The position numbers and the translations under genes are program-made. A stretch of 64,000 bases of DNA from assembly GCF_036059255.1 (NCBI RefSeq), contig NZ_CP107947.1, forward strand, positions 3,534,001 to 3,598,000. Direction: 5' to 3'. Below, in pieces: positions 53,267 through 62,325 of the stretch; the first letter of the stretch is position 1; each line of letters opens with the position of its first letter. Origin of the DNA: Micromonospora sp. NBC_00389. GTDB lineage: Bacteria; Actinomycetota; Actinomycetes; Mycobacteriales; Micromonosporaceae. The notes beneath the pieces are model-generated. The model was not told where the DNA came from. It ran no database searches and saw only the letters and a program-made list of their open reading frames with translations.

Positions 53267-53604
53267 GGGAGGCTCCTCAGCGAGGGGGTGGCGGAAGCTT
53301 CGCGCCCGGAGAACGTAGGAGAGCGCTCTCTATAACGAAGAATGTCGATATGCTGGCCTTCCGTCAAGAGTGTTACCAGTACGGTGACGGGTGGTCACCG
53401 CCCGATGCTCGCGGGTGAGCGCCCGCACCCGCGGGGCCTGCTGGTCCGCCCCGGACCGCGGACACGTGCTACCACGAAAGCGGTCGAATCGACCCTTCCT
53501 ATTGCCGTGGGGCGTCCACGGGGGACAGGATGACGAGGCTCGCCGGAAACATCCCCGTAACCTGCGCGCTGCTGGTCTCTGTCACGAGGAAGTGGGAGTC
53601 AGTC
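53267..53604. other. 338-base intergenic region between GH16 and the small DUF6193-like gene
   Basis: It contains the GH16 promoter side with the GAGAGCGCTCTC operator (53319-53330) and an AT-richer stretch at 53331-53390. The in-frame ATG at 53530 upstream of the next gene could extend it by 25 codons, but that part does not look like protein. Nothing else is recognised. Confidence 0.5.
53319..53330. promoter_or_regulatory. CebR-like LacI-family operator upstream of GH16
   Basis: GAGAGCGCTCTC is a perfect 12-base palindrome 53 bases upstream of the GTG. It closely resembles the GGAGCGCTCC core bound by CebR-type regulators of cellulose/glucan genes in Streptomyces (established knowledge). 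No such regulator is in the window. Confidence 0.65.
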
Positions 53605-54003
53605 ATGAGCGACGTGTCGACGGCGCTGGGTGTGCGCCTTTACCCGGATCTGGTCGAGCGGGGTGGTCTGGCCCCCGCGCTCATTGAGATCGCTGCCCGC
53701 CACGAGCTCGACCTCGGCCGGGTGACCGCCCCCGAGCAGGGGCGTAGCCGGTTCACCTGTGCTGAGCTGCACTCCGATCAGGGTGTGGTCTGCGTCGGGC
53801 TGGGCTCCCAGGCCCGATACTTCATGGTCGACCTTCGGGTGTCGGGTGAGGTCCAGGCTCGGGGCGACGCCATGGACCTCGTCCAGGTGGCCCAGTTGGC
53901 CTCGGCCTGGCGCGCCGGGCTGACGCTCGCCGAGCTGACCGCGCGGTTCCCGTTCATGGAGGAGATGAAGCGCCGCCCGACGTCGGCGGCCCAGGTCCGC
54001 TGA
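53605..54003 (+). CDS. Small protein, possibly DUF6193-like
   Basis: The 132-residue protein shows LGVRLYPDLVERGGLAPALIEIAARHELDLG, then FTCAELHSDQGVVCVGLGSQARYFMVDL, and finally AQLASAWRAGLTLAELTARFPFMEEMKR. This order recalls DUF6193 proteins, but the match is from memory and tentative. It is soluble, with no catalytic motif visible. GGGAG precedes the ATG at 53605. It lies 85 bases before the co-oriented glyoxalase gene. Confidence 0.6.
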   Translation: MSDVSTALGVRLYPDLVERGGLAPALIEIAARHELDLGRVTAPEQGRSRFTCAELHSDQGVVCVGLGSQARYFMVDLRVSGEVQARGDAMDLVQVAQLASAWRAGLTLAELTARFPFMEEMKRRPTSAAQVR

Positions 54004-54088
54004 CGCTCCGCTGGCCACAGCGGGTGTCCGCGAACGGCCGACACGTGGTGGGCGTTCGCCGTCGAAGCGCAAGTCGAGGGGAGTGGCC

Positions 54089-54448
54089 ATGGCCGCCCAG
54101 CGAATAGTCGCCGATCTGCACAGCGCCTCGATGGCCGAGGCGACCGCCTTCTACACCACGGTCCTCGGCCTGCGGGTGGTCATGGACCATGGCTGGATCG
54201 TCACGCTAGCCGACCCCGACCGGCCGGAGGTGCAACTGAGCCTGATGACCGAGGACGCCACCGCGCCGGTCGCCCCGGTCGTCTCCATCGAGGTGGCCGA
54301 CGTGGACGCGAGCTACCGGGCGGCGCGGGCCGCCGGGTCCGAGATCGTCCACGACCTGACCGATGAACCCTGGGGCGTCCGCCGGTTCTTCGTCCGGGAC
54401 CCGAACGGCCACGTCGTCAACATCCTCGCCCACCAGCCTCCGGCGTGA
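54089..54448 (+). CDS. Glyoxalase/bleomycin-resistance-type VOC protein
   Basis: The 119-residue single VOC-fold protein has RIVADLHSASMAEATAFYTTVLGLRVVMDHGWIVTLADP and a second half with SIEVADVDASYRAARAAGSEIVHDLTDEPWGVRRFFVRDPNGHVVNILAH. The first metal-ligand position reads DLHS and the last has an Asn-rich VVNIL instead of the usual Glu, so metal binding is uncertain and a binding-protein role is possible. GGGGAG favours the ATG at 54089 over the GTG at 54083. It converges with the PLP-enzyme gene. Confidence 0.83.
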   Translation: MAAQRIVADLHSASMAEATAFYTTVLGLRVVMDHGWIVTLADPDRPEVQLSLMTEDATAPVAPVVSIEVADVDASYRAARAAGSEIVHDLTDEPWGVRRFFVRDPNGHVVNILAHQPPA

Positions 54449-54465
54449 CGCGCGCACGATCGGGC

Positions 54466-55944
54466 TCAGCAGCGCAGCCGGGGCGGCAACGGTGACTCGG
54501 TGCTGGCGTCGCGGTCCAGGTAGGTCGACTCGGCGAACGCGAGGAAGCGCTCCGCGTCGGCCGCGTTGGACGCCAGGCCGAACGAGACGCGCACCGCGCC
54601 GCCGGTCGGCAGCTGCAGCGCACCGAGGTACTGGTCGATCGTGTCGACCCGCGCGAGCAGCCGCCGGCGCAGCGAGCCCCGGCTGATCCCGAACGCGCCC
54701 TCACCCGCACCCGGGTTGCAGAAGCAGCCGGTACGCAGGGAGAAGCCCGCCTCAGCCGATTCCCGCGCGACGAGCCGCTCGTCGACCAGGGAGCCGTCCG
54801 GCTGGCGGAAGTTGAACGTCACCGTGCCGCCCCGGCCCTCAGCCGTCGCCGGCCCGTACACCTGGACCAGGGGCCGGCCGGTGCGGTGCCGCAGCGTGGT
54901 CAGCCGGTCCAGCAGCCAGCCGGTGAGCAGGCCGACCCGGGTGTGCACGAGTTGCACGCCGATGGTGTCGAGCCAGCGCAGGCCGAACTCCACGTCCGGG
55001 ATGCTCAGGAAGTTAAGCGTGCCGTCCTCGAAGGCCGACTCGTCGTCCATCGACCGGTGCCAGTCACCCTGGACGCTGACCATGCGGATCGTGCCGCCGG
55101 CGAACCACGGCCGGCGCAGCCGGGCCAGCGCGTCGCGGCGGGCCAGCAGCGCGCCGACCCCAGTGGGATAGCCGAAGAGCTTGTACCAGCTCAGGCAGAC
55201 GAACTCGGGCTGGACGACGCTGAGGTCCAACCGGTTCGTGGGTGCGAACGCGGCGGCGTCGAGCAGCACGTCGTACCCGTGCCGGTGGGCCAGTTCCACC
55301 CAGCCCAGCGGGTGCTGCACGCCGGAGAAGTTGCTCTGCGCCGGATACGCGAACAGCCCTCGACCGCCGGGCCAGCCCCACCGCCCAGCCAGCCCGCCGC
55401 GGCCGGCGTCGAGCATCGTGGACAGGTCCGACTCGGCGACCCGCAGCTCCGGCCCGGTGAGCGGTACGTAGCGCACCCGCGCGCCGGCCGCTCGGGCGTA
55501 CTCGCGGATGCCGTTGACCGAGTTGTGGTTGTCCCAGGTCAGCACGAACGGTGCGGCCCGACCGAAGTCGTACGCCTCGCCGACCAGCCGGCAGGCGCCA
55601 CTGGCGTTCGGGGTGAAGACGACCGTGTACTCGGCCGGGTCCGCGCGGAAGAAGTCGAGCACCGCGCGCCGCGCCGACTCGACCAGCGAACCGGCCGCCT
55701 CGCTGGTCGGGTTCTCCGAGTGTGGATTGCTGTACAGGCCCGTTAGCAGCCGATCGTGGTGGGCTCTCACCTGGGCCTGTGCGGCCACCCCCGCCCCGGC
55801 GTAGTCGAGGTAGACCTGGCCGTGCCGGTCCAGGTGCCGGTACTCGGTGGCGCGCAGTTCGTCGATCGGAGCGGTGTCGGCGTACCCCGGCAGTGCCGTC
55901 GGCGAGGTGCGGGTCGCGGCGCGGGGACCCGGCTCAGGCAGCAC
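54466..55944 (-). CDS. Class V aminotransferase-fold PLP enzyme, Moco sulfurase-like
   Basis: The 492-residue protein has VYLDYAGAGVAAQAQVRAH (~44-62) and SNPHSENPTS, as in Moco sulfurases (MOCOS/ABA3 N-domain). FTPNASGACRLV and the PLP lysine in CLSWYKLFGYPTG (Lys255) follow. RTGCFCNPG (404-412) gives Cys409 as the expected persulfide cysteine. It lacks the C-terminal MOSC domain of eukaryotic MOCOS. It probably mobilises sulfur from cysteine, but the acceptor is unknown. A GTG start follows GGGAGG and lies 11 bases inside the 3' end of the ABCG-type exporter gene. Confidence 0.84.
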   Translation of the reverse strand: MLPEPGPRAATRTSPTALPGYADTAPIDELRATEYRHLDRHGQVYLDYAGAGVAAQAQVRAHHDRLLTGLYSNPHSENPTSEAAGSLVESARRAVLDFFRADPAEYTVVFTPNASGACRLVGEAYDFGRAAPFVLTWDNHNSVNGIREYARAAGARVRYVPLTGPELRVAESDLSTMLDAGRGGLAGRWGWPGGRGLFAYPAQSNFSGVQHPLGWVELAHRHGYDVLLDAAAFAPTNRLDLSVVQPEFVCLSWYKLFGYPTGVGALLARRDALARLRRPWFAGGTIRMVSVQGDWHRSMDDESAFEDGTLNFLSIPDVEFGLRWLDTIGVQLVHTRVGLLTGWLLDRLTTLRHRTGRPLVQVYGPATAEGRGGTVTFNFRQPDGSLVDERLVARESAEAGFSLRTGCFCNPGAGEGAFGISRGSLRRRLLARVDTIDQYLGALQLPTGGAVRVSFGLASNAADAERFLAFAESTYLDRDASTESPLPPRLRC

Positions 55945-57616
55945 GGCGGGCCTCCCGACGCGCCAGCACCGCCCAGGTCGCGCCGAGGAAGAGCACCACG
56001 AACCCGCCGAGCACCAGCCAGTTCACCCACACCGGCCGGGAGAAACTGTCGCCGTACGTGGCCAGCAGTGGCGGGCCGAGCGGGGAGCCGCCGTCGCGCC
56101 AGAGCCGCTCCACCCCGGCGGTGTGTCCCAAGCCCTCGAACGCCCACCGGTTCGACATCGCGTAGCTGAGCCACTGGCCGCCGACCGCCATGACCGGCAC
56201 CGGCAGGATCGCGCCGACGAACAACACCTGCGGGAAGCAGAGCATCGGCAGCATGAGCGTCGCCTGGGCGGCGTCGGAGACGGCCGCGGAGCAGAGCAGG
56301 CCGAGGGTGAGCGCGGCTGCCGAGGAGAGCAGCAGCGTCGCGTACAGCGCGGCGAAGTTGGCGCCGCCGACCGGCGGCAGCCGGTCGATACCGCGCAGCA
56401 CCCCGAGCAGGGCCAGGTCCACCAGGGCCAGTAGCGGCAGCAGCACCGCGACCTTCGCCAACAGGTACGGCACCAGCCGGACACCCGCCAGCCGCTCCCG
56501 GCGCAGGATCGGCAGCTCGGTGCAGATCTGGAGCAGGCCGTAGGTCAGCCCGAAGAAGAAGCCGCCGAACGCGATCCAGAACAGGATCATCACGGTCACG
56601 TTCGGGCTCGGTTGGGCCGGGTCGAACGCCCCGGGCCGGAACAGCAGCGCGAACATGCCGAGCACCATCAGCGGCGAGCCGAGCAGGATCGCCAGGGTCA
56701 GCCGGTTTCGGGCAACGATCTCCGCGTTGCGCGCGGAGAGGACGGCCCACTGCCGCAACCTGCCGACCTGCCGACGCCCCGAGCTGTCGACCCCCGGCTC
56801 GACCGTACGGGCCGCCGGGTCGCCGTCGTGGCACGCGGCGAAGCGGTCGGGCCAGGCCGTCGGGTCCGTCTCCTCGTCCAGCCGGAGGTGCACCTCGGCG
56901 AGGGACCGCAGGCCGAAGAACTCCCGGGCGACGGCCGGTGTGCCGGCGAACGCCAACCGGCCCTGGCGGGTCAGTACGACAACGCGGTCGCAGCGGTCCA
57001 CGTCGGTGATCTGGTGGGTGGTGAGCACCACCGTGGTCCCCGCGTCGGCGAGGGTCCGCAGCACCCGGAGCAGGTCCACGGCGATCGCCGGGTCCAGCCC
57101 GGAGGTGGGCTCGTCCAGGAAGAACACGCCCGGTCGGGTGAGCAGTTCGACGGCGATGCTGGCGCGTTTGCGCTCACCGCCGCTGAGCCGGCCCACCGGC
57201 ACCGCGGCCCGCTCGGTGAGCCGCAACTCGGCGAGCACCTCGGCGACCCGGCGGGTGACCTCGGCCGGCCCGGTGTCCGGCGGCAGGCGCAGCCGGGCCG
57301 CGTACCGCAGGGTGCGTCCCAGCGGCAGCTCGCGGTGGATGATGTCGTCCTGCGGGACGAAACCGATCGCGCCGACCCCGGCGGCGCCGTCGTACGCCAC
57401 GGTGCCGGCGTCGGGTCGCCGGATCCCGGCGAGCGTCTCCAGCAGGGTGGTCTTGCCGGCGCCGCTGGCGCCGATGATCGCGACGACCTCGCCCGGCTGG
57501 ATGGCCAGCGAGATGTCGTCCAGGATCCGGCGACCGCCCCGGACACGGTGGCCCAGACCAGTGGCCGTGATACCGACGCCGGTGCGCGGGGGAGACGTGG
57601 TCTGCTCGGTCGTCAT
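55934..57616 (-). CDS. ABCG-type half transporter (ATPase fused to ABC-2 permease)
   Basis: The 560-residue protein has an N-terminal ATPase: Walker A GASGAGKTT (49-57), Q-loop VPQDDI, signature LSGGERKRASIAVELL, Walker B VFFLDEPTSGLDP and H-loop LTTHQ. A permease domain from ~305 has six spans (LAILLGSPLMVLGMFALLF first) and ends WVNWLVLGGFVVLFLGATWAVLA. The nucleotide-domain-first order is the ABCG/White arrangement. Its stop lies inside the start region of the Moco-sulfurase-like gene, so the two are co-expressed. It probably exports a small molecule or lipid. Confidence 0.87.
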   Translation of the reverse strand: MTTEQTTSPPRTGVGITATGLGHRVRGGRRILDDISLAIQPGEVVAIIGASGAGKTTLLETLAGIRRPDAGTVAYDGAAGVGAIGFVPQDDIIHRELPLGRTLRYAARLRLPPDTGPAEVTRRVAEVLAELRLTERAAVPVGRLSGGERKRASIAVELLTRPGVFFLDEPTSGLDPAIAVDLLRVLRTLADAGTTVVLTTHQITDVDRCDRVVVLTRQGRLAFAGTPAVAREFFGLRSLAEVHLRLDEETDPTAWPDRFAACHDGDPAARTVEPGVDSSGRRQVGRLRQWAVLSARNAEIVARNRLTLAILLGSPLMVLGMFALLFRPGAFDPAQPSPNVTVMILFWIAFGGFFFGLTYGLLQICTELPILRRERLAGVRLVPYLLAKVAVLLPLLALVDLALLGVLRGIDRLPPVGGANFAALYATLLLSSAAALTLGLLCSAAVSDAAQATLMLPMLCFPQVLFVGAILPVPVMAVGGQWLSYAMSNRWAFEGLGHTAGVERLWRDGGSPLGPPLLATYGDSFSRPVWVNWLVLGGFVVLFLGATWAVLARREARRAA

Positions 57617-57707
57617 GTCGGGTGCCCGATCCGGTCGGGGAGTGGTCCGCCTGAATATCGTGCCTCGCCGATGCTACGTCCGGTGTGGACCGTGCGGTCC
57701 TGGCCCT

Positions 57708-58328
57708 TCAGTCCGTGGTGGTGCGCGCTTCCGGTGGTACCTGGAGGAGGTCCAGGCAGTTGCGCCACAGCGTCTCCAACTGGGCCGGGTCGTTGAGCAG
57801 CTTTGCGAGCAGGACCCGACCCTCGATCTGGGCGACGATGGACCGGGCGGCCTCGCGGGTGTCGACCGACGAGCCGGCCAGGCCACGTTCCTTCGCCTCG
57901 ACGACCACCTGCTCGATCAGGTTGATCTGTTCCTCGAAGATCTCCTGAAGCCGACGGCGGATCTCCTCGGCCTGGTTGCTGAGTTCGAGGGCGAGGTTGC
58001 CGAACAGACAGCCGGCGACCACCCCGGCCTTCTGCTGGCCGGCGCGCTGGATCTCCTCGGTGGCCTCGAACAGGTCCCGTAGCCGCCGCAGGGGGTCGCG
58101 CCCGCTGCCGAGCAACTGCTCCCACTGGCGGCGCTGGGTCGCCCAGTGCTCGTCGATGACAGTGCGGGCGAGCGCCTGCTTGGACTCGAAGAAGTAGTAG
58201 AAGCTGCCCTTCGGGACGCCCGCCGCCGCGCAGATCTCGGCCACGCCCAGCGCCGAGTAGCCACGCTGCTCGATCAGCGTGGCGGCCGAATCGAGGATCT
58301 TGTTCCGCGCGTCACTGGTCCGTCCCAT
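57708..58328 (-). CDS. TetR-family regulator
   Basis: The 206-residue protein has a TetR HTH (ARNKILDSAATLIEQRGYSALGVAEICAAAGVPKGSFYYFFESKQAL, ~7-53) and a C-terminal region (AGCLFGNLALELSNQAEEIRRRLQEIFEEQ) of the TetR_C type often linked to electrophile or redox-stress genes. The ATG at 58328 has no ribosome-binding site, but TACCTT lies 6 bases upstream, so a leaderless transcript is likely. It is divergent from the tautomerase and dehydrogenase genes, with two dyads between them. Confidence 0.88.
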   Translation of the reverse strand: MGRTSDARNKILDSAATLIEQRGYSALGVAEICAAAGVPKGSFYYFFESKQALARTVIDEHWATQRRQWEQLLGSGRDPLRRLRDLFEATEEIQRAGQQKAGVVAGCLFGNLALELSNQAEEIRRRLQEIFEEQINLIEQVVVEAKERGLAGSSVDTREAARSIVAQIEGRVLLAKLLNDPAQLETLWRNCLDLLQVPPEARTTTD

Positions 58329-58341
58329 GTCTTGAAGGTAC

Positions 58342-58378
58342 ACGACCGGTCGGCTAGTTTTAGTCGACCAGTCGTCTA
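58342..58378. promoter_or_regulatory. Tandem dyads in the TetR/tautomerase divergent promoter
   Basis: TAGTCGACCAGTCGTCTA (58361-58378) is an imperfect dyad with TAG(n)CGAC half-sites. CGACCGGTCG (58343-58352) is a perfect 10-base palindrome, followed by GCTAG. Their position directly upstream of the leaderless TetR start suggests autoregulation and control of the divergent genes. Confidence 0.68.
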
Positions 58379-58424
58379 GTGGCTTCGGAACCCACCCCAC
58401 CCCCTTCCGAAGAGGAGCAGGCCC

Positions 58425-58664
58425 ATGCCGATCGTCACCATCCAGATCACCCGCGAGGGCAGCACACCCGGCGCGTCCGCGGCGACCGCCGAGGAGAAGG
58501 CCGCACTGATCAAGGGCGTGAGCGAACTGCTGCGCGACGTCCTGAACAAGCCGTTGACATCGACCTTCGTGGTGATCGACGAGGTCGAGACCGAGAACTG
58601 GGGTCGCGGCGGCCTCCCGGTCGAACAGTTCCGCCAGCAGCAGAGCGCCCAGCTGCCCGAGTAG
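58425..58664 (+). CDS. 4-oxalocrotonate tautomerase family protein
   Basis: The 79-residue protein has MPIVTIQITREG, so after Met removal Pro1 would be the catalytic base of the tautomerase superfamily. AATAEEKAALIKGVSELLRDVLNKPLTSTFVVIDEVETENWGRGGLPV matches the rest of the fold, including the conserved ENWG stretch. It is slightly longer than classical 62-residue enzymes. AAGAGGAG precedes the ATG. It is divergent from the TetR and 67 bases before the dehydrogenase; both may form a TetR-controlled unit for reactive carbonyls. Confidence 0.86.
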   Translation: MPIVTIQITREGSTPGASAATAEEKAALIKGVSELLRDVLNKPLTSTFVVIDEVETENWGRGGLPVEQFRQQQSAQLPE

Positions 58665-58731
58665 CGCCGGGCGGCATGAACGCACCGGCCGCGGGAAGAA
58701 CCGGTTCTCCGCCGCTGGTGAGGGAGCCGGG

Positions 58732-59907
58732 ATGAGAGCCGTCGTCTACGCGGACGTCCGCAGCGTCGCGGTGCGGGAGGTGCCGGACGCCACGTTGGAG
58801 GCCGAGACCGACGCGCTCGTGCGGATCACCTCCACCGCCATGTGCGGCACCGACCTGCACATGTACGACGGGCGGACCGGCGCCGATGCCGGCCTGGTGC
58901 TCGGCCACGAGCCGTTGGGCGTGGTGCAGCAGGTGGGCGCCGCGGTGCAGACCGTCCGTCCGGGCACCCGCGTGGTGATCCCCACGCACCTGTTCTGCGG
59001 GACGTGCGTGATGTGTGCCCGAGGGCTCTCGGCGGCCTGCCTGCGGGTCCGGGCCGAGGGGCCGGGCGCGGCGTACGGCTACGCCGGGATGGGCCCCTAC
59101 CGGGGGGCTCAGGCCGACCTGCTGCGCGTGCCGTGGGCCGACGCGAACTGCGTACCCGTGCCCGGGGAGCCGGGGGACGCGTACGAGGACGACTTCGTGC
59201 TGCTCGCCGACGCGTTCGTCACCGGTTGGCACGCCGCAGCCACCCTGGCCGGGGTCGAAGCCGGCGACACGGTGGCCGTGTTCGGCGCCGGCACCATCGG
59301 CCTGCTCAGCGCGTACTCGGCGCTGATCCGGGGAGCCCGGGTGGTGTACTGCGTGGACGGCGTCGACGCCCGGCTCGACAAGGCCGGCGAGATCGGCGCG
59401 GTGCCGGTCGACTTCCGCCGCGGCGACCCGGTCGAGCAGATCCGCGCGGACCGGGCGCGGACCGGGCTGCCGCTCGGCGAGGAGAAGCTGGGCGGGATCG
59501 ACAAGGTCATCGACGCCGTCGGGTTCCAGGCCCGGGACCGGGAGCGCCCCGACCAGGAGCGCCCCGACCAGGTCATCGCCGACGCGGCCCGGCTGGTCAA
59601 CCCCGCCGGGGCGATCGCGGTCGCTGGCGTGTACCCGGAGAAGGACCTGCAACCCCGTCCCGGCGCGAGCGCCCGCGAGGATCTGGTCGCGCCGTGGGGG
59701 ACGCTGTTCAGCAAGGGCGTCGCGGTCCGGTTCGGCCGTACCCACGACCGCCGCTACACGGTGCTCTTGCGGGACCTGGTCGTCGCCGGCCGGGCCCGGC
59801 CCAGCGTGATCGTCACCCACCACGGCAGCCTCGACGATGCGCCCGAGCTGTACCGCAGCTTCGACCGCCGTGAGCACGGGGTGATCAAGGCGGTGCTGCA
59901 CCCGTGA
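58732..59907 (+). CDS. Zinc-dependent alcohol/formaldehyde dehydrogenase (FdhA-like)
   Basis: This 391-residue MDR-family enzyme has the catalytic site TAMCGTDLHMY and LGHEPLGVV. The structural-zinc loop is altered (HLFCGTCVMCARGLSAACL), with Cys spacing still suitable. VAVFGAGTIGLLSAYSALIRGA is the NAD loop. The overall layout and the long insert (DKAGEIGAVPVDFRRGDPVEQI) resemble glutathione-independent formaldehyde dehydrogenases. A 15-base tandem duplication within it repeats ERPDQ. GAGGGAG precedes the ATG. The TetR/tautomerase context fits detoxification; the substrate is not proven. Confidence 0.85.
   Translation: MRAVVYADVRSVAVREVPDATLEAETDALVRITSTAMCGTDLHMYDGRTGADAGLVLGHEPLGVVQQVGAAVQTVRPGTRVVIPTHLFCGTCVMCARGLSAACLRVRAEGPGAAYGYAGMGPYRGAQADLLRVPWADANCVPVPGEPGDAYEDDFVLLADAFVTGWHAAATLAGVEAGDTVAVFGAGTIGLLSAYSALIRGARVVYCVDGVDARLDKAGEIGAVPVDFRRGDPVEQIRADRARTGLPLGEEKLGGIDKVIDAVGFQARDRERPDQERPDQVIADAARLVNPAGAIAVAGVYPEKDLQPRPGASAREDLVAPWGTLFSKGVAVRFGRTHDRRYTVLLRDLVVAGRARPSVIVTHHGSLDDAPELYRSFDRREHGVIKAVLHP
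59542..59571 (+). repeat. 15-base perfect tandem duplication within the FdhA-like gene
   Basis: GAGCGCCCCGACCAG occurs twice in direct succession, encoding ERPDQ-ERPDQ. The length keeps the frame. It lies in a loop before DAARLVNPAGA, so it probably does not disturb the fold and could vary between strains. Confidence 0.85.
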
Positions 59908-59981
59908 GCGACGAGCCGGAAAGCGGCGCGGCGGAGCACGTCGACCCGCTCGGGCCGGTGGAGACCAGCCTCAGAGGTTGA
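59904..59981 (+). CDS. Possible 25-residue ORF coupled to the dehydrogenase stop
   Basis: A GTG overlaps the dehydrogenase stop (GTGA) and opens a frame of 25 codons (SDEPESGAAEHVDPLGPVET in the middle). It ends at TGA 59979-59981, overlapping the 3' end of the convergent thioesterase gene. It has no domain and may be a chance frame or the remnant of a longer gene. Confidence 0.2.
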   Translation: MSDEPESGAAEHVDPLGPVETSLRG

Positions 59982-60393
59982 GCCGCCCCGGGTCGGTGGC
60001 CAGCTGCCGAAACCGTACGCGCGGGTCGGGCACCAGCCGTCGCGTCGACAGGTCCAGCAGCCCGCCCACCCCGGTCAGCCGGGCGACCGGAGTGCCGTCG
60101 ACGAGGGTGTAGTCCTGCTCGATCTGGAACACCTTGCTCTCGCTCCAGTGGAACTGGCAGGACACGTCCACCTCGTCCCCGCCACGCAGCTCCCGTAGGT
60201 ACTTCAGGTTTGACTCCAGGGCGACCGGTCCGATGCCAGCGGCCAGGAGCCGGTCCTGCGCGATGCCGGCGGCGCGCAGGCACTCCCACCGGGCGTGCTC
60301 GCCGTACTGGACGTAGACGGCCTGGTTCAGGTGGCCCTGGGTGTCCAACTCGTAACCCCGGACGGTGATGCGTACCCGGAAGGGATCTGCCAC
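59971..60393 (-). CDS. Hotdog-fold acyl-CoA thioesterase (4HBT-like)
   Basis: The 140-residue protein has VRGYELDTQGHLNQAVYVQYGEHARWECLRAAGI with Asp17 at the catalytic position of the 4-hydroxybenzoyl-CoA thioesterase family, then VSCQFHWSESKVFQIEQDYTLVDG. A GTG start at 60393 has no ribosome-binding site but follows TACCCT by 6 bases, suggesting a leaderless transcript. It is cytoplasmic. The acyl substrate is unknown. It converges with the FdhA-like gene. Confidence 0.85.
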   Translation of the reverse strand: MADPFRVRITVRGYELDTQGHLNQAVYVQYGEHARWECLRAAGIAQDRLLAAGIGPVALESNLKYLRELRGGDEVDVSCQFHWSESKVFQIEQDYTLVDGTPVARLTGVGGLLDLSTRRLVPDPRVRFRQLATDPGRLNL

Positions 60394-60751
60394 GCGGCGA
60401 GGGTAGCGGGACCTACCGACACGAGGTGCCGCCCGTCCGGTCTGGGCGGCGGCCATCCGGCACGGTACCCTTCCGCCGGCGGAAGTCGCGTCGTGCCTGT
60501 TGAGGGTCCTTGCCCAGCGGCCGGGGTCGATCCCGCTCGGCCGGCGGAAGTCGCCCGGGAGCGTGGCGATCGGGTCGTCCGCTGCCGGCGGGACTATAGG
60601 GGCCGCTGGGGCAGGCGAACACAGTGCGACGTCTATATTGCCGGATTGTTACATTTTCAACACGCCCCCGCCTTGCGGATGGGCCTCTCGCCGCAATACG
60701 TTGCCGTCAACAACAAAACCGAGTGAAGGTCAAACCTTCCGGAGGCAACCG
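60394..60751. other. 358-base intergenic region with the promoter of the second GguAB-type operon
   Basis: The first half is GC-rich without clear elements. 60630-60665 is unusually AT-rich and contains TATATT (60634-60639), a strong -10 match, and TGTT-N8-AACA (60647-60662). GTTG-CCGT-CAAC (60700-60711) is a perfect dyad. Neither matches the arabinose-type operator. Frames open here do not look like genes apart from the 9-codon leader that follows. Confidence 0.6.
60634..60711 (+). promoter_or_regulatory. Promoter and candidate operators of the 60.8-kb sugar transporter operon
   Basis: TATATT at 60634-60639 would place the transcription start near 60646. Dyads TGTT-N8-AACA (60647-60662) and GTTG-N4-CAAC (60700-60711) lie downstream of it, where a repressor could act. 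No clear -35 box is seen. Confidence 0.5.
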
Positions 60752-60777
60752 ATGACGTTGGCGAGGTGGTACGAGCG

Positions 60778-60781
<4 letters not shown>
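60752..60781 (+). CDS. 9-residue leader peptide overlapping the ATPase start
   Basis: ATG at 60752 follows CCGGAGG at ideal spacing and encodes MTLARWYER, then TGA at 60779-60781. Its stop overlaps the ATG of the sugar ATPase (ATGA, 60778-60781). The strongest ribosome-binding site of this region therefore serves the leader, and the ATPase would be reached by re-initiation. Too short for a domain; a regulatory or coupling role is inferred. Confidence 0.5.
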
Positions 60782-62321
<1,540 letters not shown>

Positions 62322-62325
<4 letters not shown>

